This document shows, in pieces, positions 58,614-64,000 of a DNA stretch of 64,000 nucleotides (position 1 is its first letter; each line of letters begins with the position of its first letter). A program made the translations under genes and the position numbers. The stretch is from assembly GCF_002931235.1 (NCBI RefSeq), contig NZ_PSTT01000009.1, positions 62,001 to 126,000 of the forward strand. The letters are read 5' to 3'. Below the pieces are notes generated by a model, which saw only the letters and a list, made by a program, of their open reading frames with translations, was not told the origin of the DNA and did no database searches. The stretch is from Subtercola sp. Z020 (GTDB lineage Bacteria; Actinomycetota; Actinomycetes; Actinomycetales; Microbacteriaceae).

Positions 58614-61600
58614 TCGGCACCCCCGCGGAGAATGCGTGCCGGGTCGATGCCGCGGCTGAGGGCGGCGACCGTGACGACGACCAGGCCGATACCGGCGACG
58701 ACCCCCGCGGCCAGAAGGGCGATGCCCGCCCAGGGCAGCACGACGACGACGTCGGGCAGGGGCGGCGCACCGTTCGGCGAGACACCGATCAGCGGAGCGA
58801 CGAGAAGGCTGAGTGCCACGCCGAGCGCGCTCCCGAGCAGCACACCGAGCGCCGTGAGAATCGCGGATTCCGAGGCGATCAGCGCGACGATCTGCCACCG
58901 GGAGACACCGATGGCCCGCAGATGCGCGAGTTCCGAACGTCTGGTTCGAAGGGAGCCCGACGTCTGCAGGGCGAAACCGATCGCGGCGAACAGCACCCCG
59001 GCGAGCACGCTGATCTGCAGGGCCGCCGGCGAGGCGATGCGGAGCGGGCCCGTGCTGAGAGAGTCGACGAGGCCCTGGATGCTGCGGGTCGGCGCCAGCG
59101 AACCCGTCGCCGGGTGCGTCGCGACGAAAGCGACGGCCTCGTCGGCCGGAACGTCGAGCCACCATTCGTCGACCAGCGGGTCGGAGTACCCCGACTGCGC
59201 GAGCGACCGGGCGAGCGAGACCTCGTCGACGACGATGACCGCCGGCGGCCCCGCTGCGTCGCGCGACGGGCCGATGCCGGTGAGCAGGGCGCCACCCGTC
59301 GCTCCCGGCGCGAAGGGAACCGAGGCAGCGAGCCTCACCGGCACGGGAATGTTGTCGATCACGATCGTCGCGCCGGTGCCCGGGCCGGGTCGTACGGCGA
59401 GGTTCTGGGCGAGGGTGTCGGTGGCGACCGCGGTCACGGTCGTCTGCGGCTTCCAGCCGACGAGGGCGAACCGCGCGCCGCCGGGGTCGATCGCGGAAGG
59501 GAGGGAGACGTCGAGCGTCGCGGAGCCCGCCGCCGACGTGGCCGTCGGGGTCGTGCCCCGGGCGACGGAGGAGACGGCGTTCCACTCGGGCGCCTGCGGT
59601 TCGAGCGGCGACGAACCGAAGACGGTGGGGTCGGCGGTCGTGCTGAGGGCGGCGAGGCCGGTGACGGTGACGGATGCCGCGACATCCACCCTGACGACCG
59701 GCGCGCTGCCGGCCGCGGTCGAGCCGGCTGACTCGTCTGTGCCGGCTGCCCCGTCTGTACCGGTGGCCTCGTCCGGGCCGCCGGTCGGGGCGAACGTCGC
59801 CTGGAACCCGACGAAACGGGTCGACGGGCCGAAGCCCGAGCCGGTCGTCGTCGGCAGCAGTGCGCGCACCGGCTGGTCGGTGCCGTCGGCTGCCACAGAG
59901 CCGAAGTCGAGCACGCTGACCAGGCCGGCCGCGTCTTCGATGAGCGCCCGTACGCCCACCCCGATGCCCGGGAGGGGTGATGCGGTCGAGACCCGCACGC
60001 GGGCTTCGAGGCCCTGGCTGCCGGCGGGCAGGTCGATGCCGGCCGACGGCGGCGCGGCATCGCCGAGCGTCTGCGCAATGGTGCGCCCGCCGAGCGCGGC
60101 GAGCCGGTCGCGATCGATCACGCCGCGGGCGGCGTGCGGCAGGCCGAAGACGGTCGCCGGCGGGCCGACGAGCGGCTGGCCCGATGCGCCGGTGGCTCCT
60201 GGCCCCGCCACGAGTCCGGCCCGGCGGATGACCGGGAATGCCGCCTGCGCCCCGCCCTCGTCGAGCGCCCCGCCCTGGGCCGCCGCCCGCTCGGGGTCGG
60301 CCGTCACCACCACCGGCGCCCCGACAGCGAGTTGCGCCTGGTCGAGCTGGGAGCCGCGCCAGGTGGCGAGGTACGACAGGCTGAACGTGCCGACACCGAG
60401 GGTCAGGGCCAGCAGCAGAATGACGGTCGCTGCAGACTGGCTGCGCCTCGCCAGCTGCCAGGAGGCGAGTGCGACGTTCATGCCGCGGGCCGTTCGGGCC
60501 ACGCGCTCGAAACCCCGCGCGACCAGCGGCACGACGCGGGTGACGAGCAGTGCTCCGGCGAGCAGCACCACGGCGGGCCCGGCCACCAGAAGCGGGTCGA
60601 CGGCGAGAGAACCGACACCGCGCACGGGCGAACGGTAGAGCGACAACTGCCAGTAGAGCACCGCGGCCACCGCGACGATGCCCACGTCGACCCCGGAGCG
60701 CATGATGCTCGATGCTCGGGCCGGCCTCGCCCTCTCCCGTGGAGCATCGGCGAAATCCTGCGAGCGGCCGAACAGGGGCAGCAGCAGCACAGCCACGAAG
60801 AGCAGTGCGAGAGCCGACGAGACACCCCACACCGTTCCGTCGGCCGGGAGGGTCGAGCTGCTGCCCGCCGCCCCGCCCGGCACACCGGTGGTGCCGGCCA
60901 GTGCCAGGGGCAGCAGCAGTGCGGCGACCAGGGGCCCCGTGACGGCGGCCACGAGACCGATCGCCGCGGCTTCGATGCTCGCCACGGCGAACAGCCGGGG
61001 TGCAGAGGCGCCTCGCGCCCGGGCGAGCAGACGGTCGTCCGTGCGCGAGTCGGCGAACAGCCGGGCTGCCTGCCAGAGCGCTGCCACGGCCAGCAGGGTC
61101 AGCAGCACGGCGACCACGGCCACGGTCGAGCGGGTCACGGTGAGCCCCGTCGAGATCTGCCTGACCGCGGCCGGCAGGTCGGTCGAGGTGAAGACCTGGG
61201 CTGCGACATCCCCCACAGCAGTGGTGAGATCGGTGGTGGTGAGGCGTGCAGAGAGCGCACCGAGCTGCTCGGCTGTGGTGCTCGGGAAGCTCGGCACGAA
61301 GTCGAGGTCGAAGAACCGCACCGGGATGGCCGCGGCGTCGAGGGCGCCCGGAGCCACCAACAGCGGACCGATCGCGTCGACCGGAACGAAGAAGGTCACT
61401 CCCGGTTTCGGAAAGTCGATGATCTCCCCGGCGCCGTGCAGCGCGTCGTCGGCCCAGAAGTCGTCGGCCGGGTCATCGGCGCGATAGATCCCGGCGACGA
61501 CGGCGGTCACCGCGGTCGAGCCGACGACCTCGACGAAGGTGCTGCCCACGATCATCCCGTGCGACGCCGCTGCGTTCTGCGGCACGGCCACCGCAACCTG

Positions 61601-62056
61601 GGGCGGTGCGCCCGCTGTCGCGGGGGTCGGTGGCCCCGGCCACGCACCCGCCGTGAGGGTGGTCTTTCCGGAGATGTCGTCGAATTCGGCGAAGGCGGCG
61701 TAGGTGTCGCCGCCGTCGGCGGCAGACCCGGCGATCGTGCCGAAGTCCGACACGGCCGACCCTCGCGAGGCGACCGTTCCCGCGTCGCCGAGCACCCGCC
61801 CGACACTGCGCTCAGCCGCCGCACGGGCCTCCTGCAGCGAGACAGAGGGGCGCACCAGGTCGACATCGATGCGCGACTGCACCGCATCGAGCTGCCCGAG
61901 CGACGCGCGCACCCCGGTGGTCTCGGCGCTGCCCAGCAGGAGGACGAGCAGCGACATGACCGTGCACGAGAGCACCGCGATGGCGGTCACGACGGCCGCG
62001 AGACCCCAGCCGCGCGCGAGCCGGCGGAGAACAACGGTCGACGCCCAACCCCGCAT
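58610..62056 (-). CDS. Large FtsX-like ABC exporter permease
   Basis: The 1148-residue protein has an N-terminal membrane anchor (GLAAVVTAIAVLSCTVMSLL), a ~280-residue extracellular domain, a central helix group (from VAVVAVLLTLLAVAALWQA), a second long Gly/Ala/Thr-rich extracellular part, and three C-terminal helices with SRWQIVALIASESAILTALG, typical of FtsX domains. It is the first gene of the four-gene exporter operon. There is no recognisable ribosome site change; the ATG at 62056 begins MRGWASTVVLRR. The exported substrate is unknown. Confidence 0.88.
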   Translation of the reverse strand: MRGWASTVVLRRLARGWGLAAVVTAIAVLSCTVMSLLVLLLGSAETTGVRASLGQLDAVQSRIDVDLVRPSVSLQEARAAAERSVGRVLGDAGTVASRGSAVSDFGTIAGSAADGGDTYAAFAEFDDISGKTTLTAGAWPGPPTPATAGAPPQVAVAVPQNAAASHGMIVGSTFVEVVGSTAVTAVVAGIYRADDPADDFWADDALHGAGEIIDFPKPGVTFFVPVDAIGPLLVAPGALDAAAIPVRFFDLDFVPSFPSTTAEQLGALSARLTTTDLTTAVGDVAAQVFTSTDLPAAVRQISTGLTVTRSTVAVVAVLLTLLAVAALWQAARLFADSRTDDRLLARARGASAPRLFAVASIEAAAIGLVAAVTGPLVAALLLPLALAGTTGVPGGAAGSSSTLPADGTVWGVSSALALLFVAVLLLPLFGRSQDFADAPRERARPARASSIMRSGVDVGIVAVAAVLYWQLSLYRSPVRGVGSLAVDPLLVAGPAVVLLAGALLVTRVVPLVARGFERVARTARGMNVALASWQLARRSQSAATVILLLALTLGVGTFSLSYLATWRGSQLDQAQLAVGAPVVVTADPERAAAQGGALDEGGAQAAFPVIRRAGLVAGPGATGASGQPLVGPPATVFGLPHAARGVIDRDRLAALGGRTIAQTLGDAAPPSAGIDLPAGSQGLEARVRVSTASPLPGIGVGVRALIEDAAGLVSVLDFGSVAADGTDQPVRALLPTTTGSGFGPSTRFVGFQATFAPTGGPDEATGTDGAAGTDESAGSTAAGSAPVVRVDVAASVTVTGLAALSTTADPTVFGSSPLEPQAPEWNAVSSVARGTTPTATSAAGSATLDVSLPSAIDPGGARFALVGWKPQTTVTAVATDTLAQNLAVRPGPGTGATIVIDNIPVPVRLAASVPFAPGATGGALLTGIGPSRDAAGPPAVIVVDEVSLARSLAQSGYSDPLVDEWWLDVPADEAVAFVATHPATGSLAPTRSIQGLVDSLSTGPLRIASPAALQISVLAGVLFAAIGFALQTSGSLRTRRSELAHLRAIGVSRWQIVALIASESAILTALGVLLGSALGVALSLLVAPLIGVSPNGAPPLPDVVVVLPWAGIALLAAGVVAGIGLVVVTVAALSRGIDPARILRGGAE

Positions 62057-62143
62057 CCCCTGAACCAGCTTTCGTGAAACGTCGTCGGCGAGCGTTCCCC
62101 TCCGTCACCGCAGACGCCCCGCCGTCATGCTACCCGCACGCCC

Positions 62144-62185
62144 GGGGCGCACCCACCGGGGCGCACCCACCGGCGCGCACCCACT
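62144..62185. repeat. Three 14-bp tandem repeats
   Basis: GGGGCGCACCCACC is present twice (62144-62157, 62158-62171) with a third copy, GGCGCGCACCCACT, at 62172-62185. They lie between the hydroxylase stop and the exporter operon start. Nothing else recognisable is in this 141-bp gap. Confidence 0.8.
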
Positions 62186-62197
62186 GCGGCGCAGCCG

Positions 62198-63391
62198 TCA
62201 GGCCAGCGGCCACCCGGTGTACGCCTCGGCGAGGTACGTCTGGCCCGCCTCCGACTCGACGACGCTCCGCAGCTCGCCGAGCTGGCGGCGGTGGTCGAAG
62301 TCGCTGGCGTCGGGGGTGGAGTGCAGCATGCTGGTCATCCACCACGAGAAGTGCTGCGCCTTCCAGATGCGGGCGAGGGCGCGATCTGCATAGCCGTCGA
62401 TGAGCCGCTCATCCCGCTCGACCAGCAGCGCCCGCAGAGCCTCAGCCAGCAGCACGACGTCGGCGATCGCGAGATTCATGCCCTTCGCACCGGTCGGCGG
62501 CACGGTGTGAGCCGCATCGCCGACGAGCGCCACCCTGTCGCGGCGCAGTTCGTGTGCCACGAAGCTGCGAAAGCGGAGCACATCGCGCTGGATGATCGGG
62601 CCCTCGTTCAGCGTCGTGCCCGGCACCCGCGCCTGCAGTGCCTCCCAGACCTCGGCGTCGCTCGGCGCCGCGGGGTCGGCCGTCGGGTCGCACTGGTAGT
62701 ACATGCGCTGCACCTCCGGGCTCCGCTGGCTGATCAGGGCGAACCCTTCCGGCGAATTGCTGTAGATGAGCTCATCGGAGCTCGGGGGCGCCTCGCAGAG
62801 AATGCCGAACCAGGCGAACGGGTATTCGCGAAAGTACCCGCCGGCACTCGATCCGGTCACGACGGGGCGCACCACACTTCGGGAACCGTCGGCCCCCACC
62901 ACGAAGTCGGCGTCGATCACGAGCGGCGAGCCGTCGGCGTTCCGGCCCGCGACCAGTGGATGCCCGGATCCGTCGTCGTCGACACGCTCGACCGTCACGC
63001 CGAACCGCAGGTCCTGGCCCGCGCCGAGCCGCAGGGCGAGCAGGTCCTTCAGAACCTCGTGCTGCGGGTACAGCCACACGCTCCGGCCGACCAGCGAGGG
63101 GAAGTCGATGCGGTGCCCCTCGCCCCCGAACCACAGTTCGATGCCGTCGTGCCTGTGCCCCACCGTGTCGACGCGGGTCGCCGGATCGATGCGCCGCAGC
63201 AGGTCGGCGGTGTTCTGCTCGAGGATGCCGGCACGGATGGTCGATTCGATCTGCTCCCGCGAGCGGGAGTCGACGACGATCGAGTCGATGCCGGCTTCGG
63301 CCAGCAGGTGGGAGAGGATGAGGCCGGCCGGGCCGGCCCCCACGATGGCGACCCTGGTGCGTTCGGTGCGGGTGGAGGTGGTGTCGGTCAT
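62198..63391 (-). CDS. pobA: 4-hydroxybenzoate 3-monooxygenase
   Basis: The 397-residue flavoprotein hydroxylase has the FAD motif VAIVGAGPAGLILSHLLAEAG, the DSRSREQIESTIRAGILEQNT segment distinctive of PHBH, the DG fingerprint VVGADGSRSVVR, and GDAAHTVPPTGAKGMNLAIADV. MYYQCD and the C-terminal YTGWPL also match PHBH. It converts 4-hydroxybenzoate to protocatechuate with NAD(P)H and O2. AAGGAG lies 5 nt before the ATG. It is 84 bp downstream of an IclR-family gene, the usual PobR-type arrangement. Confidence 0.95.
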   Translation of the reverse strand: MTDTTSTRTERTRVAIVGAGPAGLILSHLLAEAGIDSIVVDSRSREQIESTIRAGILEQNTADLLRRIDPATRVDTVGHRHDGIELWFGGEGHRIDFPSLVGRSVWLYPQHEVLKDLLALRLGAGQDLRFGVTVERVDDDGSGHPLVAGRNADGSPLVIDADFVVGADGSRSVVRPVVTGSSAGGYFREYPFAWFGILCEAPPSSDELIYSNSPEGFALISQRSPEVQRMYYQCDPTADPAAPSDAEVWEALQARVPGTTLNEGPIIQRDVLRFRSFVAHELRRDRVALVGDAAHTVPPTGAKGMNLAIADVVLLAEALRALLVERDERLIDGYADRALARIWKAQHFSWWMTSMLHSTPDASDFDHRRQLGELRSVVESEAGQTYLAEAYTGWPLA

Positions 63392-63421
63392 GGCGTCTCC
63401 TTCGACGTGGCTGCTGCCAGT

Positions 63422-63466
63422 GTGCGAGCGCACGCCCCCTTCAGCTGAGCCATTCCCGATGAATGG
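63422..63466. promoter_or_regulatory. Inverted repeats upstream of pobA (candidate IclR-type sites)
   Basis: GTGCG-AG-CGCAC (63422-63433) and CCATTC-ccgat-GAATGG (63450-63466) lie in the 84-bp gap between the IclR gene and pobA. Either could be the operator of the IclR regulator or, for the second, an intergenic hairpin. Confidence 0.45.
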
Positions 63467-63475
63467 GAGCCGCTC

Positions 63476-64000
63476 TCAGGAGCGGTAGCCCAACGACCGG
63501 GCGATGTCGCCGGCCGCCCGGTGCAGCTCCACCACGGCGAAGTCGTGCTCGGCCCCGCGCGGCAGCACCACCGAGAGTGCTGCGATCACGCGCCCGGTCT
63601 CGTCGCGCACCGGCGCGGCGATGCCGGTCGAGACCTCCTCGATGTAGCCGGGCGCGATCGCGTGCCCGAGCTGGCGCACCTCGGCCAGCTTGCGGCGAAC
63701 GGCGGCCGGGTCGGAGAGCGTCGCCCGGGTGAGCGGGGCGAGCCGCGCCGACAGAACCCGCTCCTGCAGGTCGGGCGTGCCGAATGCCAGCAGTACAAGC
63801 CCGGAACTCGAGGCGTGCAGGGGAAGGCGACCGGCCACGCGGGTGATGTTCGCGCCGGAATCCGGGCTGCTGAGCCGCTCCAGGAAGAGCGCCTCATCCT
63901 GTTCGAGAATGGCGAGCTGGGTGTGTTCCCGCACCCGCGACTGCACGCGTTCCATGAACGGCATCGCGGCCTGCCGCAGGCGGAGCGCGTGCGACGAGCG
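63476..64000 (-). CDS. IclR-family regulator, C-terminal part (PobR/PcaU-like; 5' end off window)
   Basis: The last 175 codons are present and the frame is open to the right edge. They form the IclR effector domain: AILEQDEALFLERLSS, RLPLHASSSGLVLLAFG, GHAIAPGYIEEVSTGIAAPV and VIAALSVVLPRG. The DNA-binding domain is outside the window. Position directly upstream of pobA on the same strand suggests that it activates pobA in response to 4-hydroxybenzoate or protocatechuate. Confidence 0.9.
   Translation of the reverse strand, partial: RSSHALRLRQAAMPFMERVQSRVREHTQLAILEQDEALFLERLSSPDSGANITRVAGRLPLHASSSGLVLLAFGTPDLQERVLSARLAPLTRATLSDPAAVRRKLAEVRQLGHAIAPGYIEEVSTGIAAPVRDETGRVIAALSVVLPRGAEHDFAVVELHRAAGDIARSLGYRS

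Noticed and set aside
58613-60830. Extension of the 968-residue FtsX permease to about 1700 residues
   Set aside because: The extra part is Arg/Gly-rich and out of frame with the true upstream permease gene; the ATG at 58613 overlaps that gene's stop as elsewhere in the operon.
1-64000. tRNA/rRNA genes, insertion sequences, integrase or attachment sites
   Set aside because: No cloverleaf-like sequence, transposase or integrase frame, or terminal inverted repeats were recognised.

Overview
The window is GC-rich, densely packed DNA with GTG/TTG starts, GTGA/ATGA start-stop overlaps and probable leaderless transcripts. Together with CUT1 sugar ABC transporters, LacI/GntR/DeoR/RpiR/IclR regulators and PHBH-type hydroxylase, this points to an actinomycete, most likely of the Microbacteriaceae. 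The family is inferred from style and gene content only. I see no rRNA or tRNA gene, insertion sequence, prophage or CRISPR array; this is an accessory catabolic region.

Region 1 (1-13.2 kb) holds two uncharacterised catabolic units. A tight six-gene minus-strand operon (1-6772) encodes an MHS-family transporter, an SCP2/alpha-beta-hydrolase fusion, an aldehyde dehydrogenase, a beta-hydroxyacid dehydrogenase, an MBL hydrolase and an FAD dehydrogenase that is cut by the left edge. Facing it is an orphan NMT1-like lipoprotein. A second minus-strand operon (8251-13212) encodes an asparaginase-fold protein with an altered catalytic motif, two LLM flavin monooxygenases and a GntR/UTRA regulator. 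A 30-bp palindrome lies between the transporter gene and the lipoprotein gene.

Region 2 (13.2-26.8 kb) starts with a DHA2 drug exporter under a MarR-like operator. Next is a sugar operon (SBP, two permeases, class II aldolase, ADP-dependent sugar kinase) with a divergent DeoR regulator. It is followed by a two-gene module resembling an AbiE-type toxin-antitoxin pair, an NTF2-like protein, a lipoprotein, an EamA exporter with an RpiR regulator, and a PanE-like reductase.

Region 3 (26.8-54 kb) is a plant-polysaccharide locus with three units. The first is an autoregulated LacI operon with an ABC importer, a GH127 beta-L-arabinofuranosidase and a GH63-like hydrolase. The second is a CebR-like beta-glucoside operon (SBP, two permeases, GH1, LacI). 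The third is an L-fucose-type operon (SBP, two permeases, enolase-superfamily dehydratase, RhaM-type mutarotase, lactonase, AKR dehydrogenase) flanked by two FadR-type GntR regulators and a secreted GH141-like beta-helix protein. None of the four CUT1 importers in the window has an ATPase gene here. Three of the four carry strong hairpins between the binding-protein gene and the first permease gene.

Region 4 (54-64 kb) holds a two-ATPase, two-FtsX-permease exporter (one ATPase with an AbrB-like tail), 4-hydroxybenzoate 3-monooxygenase, and the 3' part of an IclR regulator that runs off the right edge.
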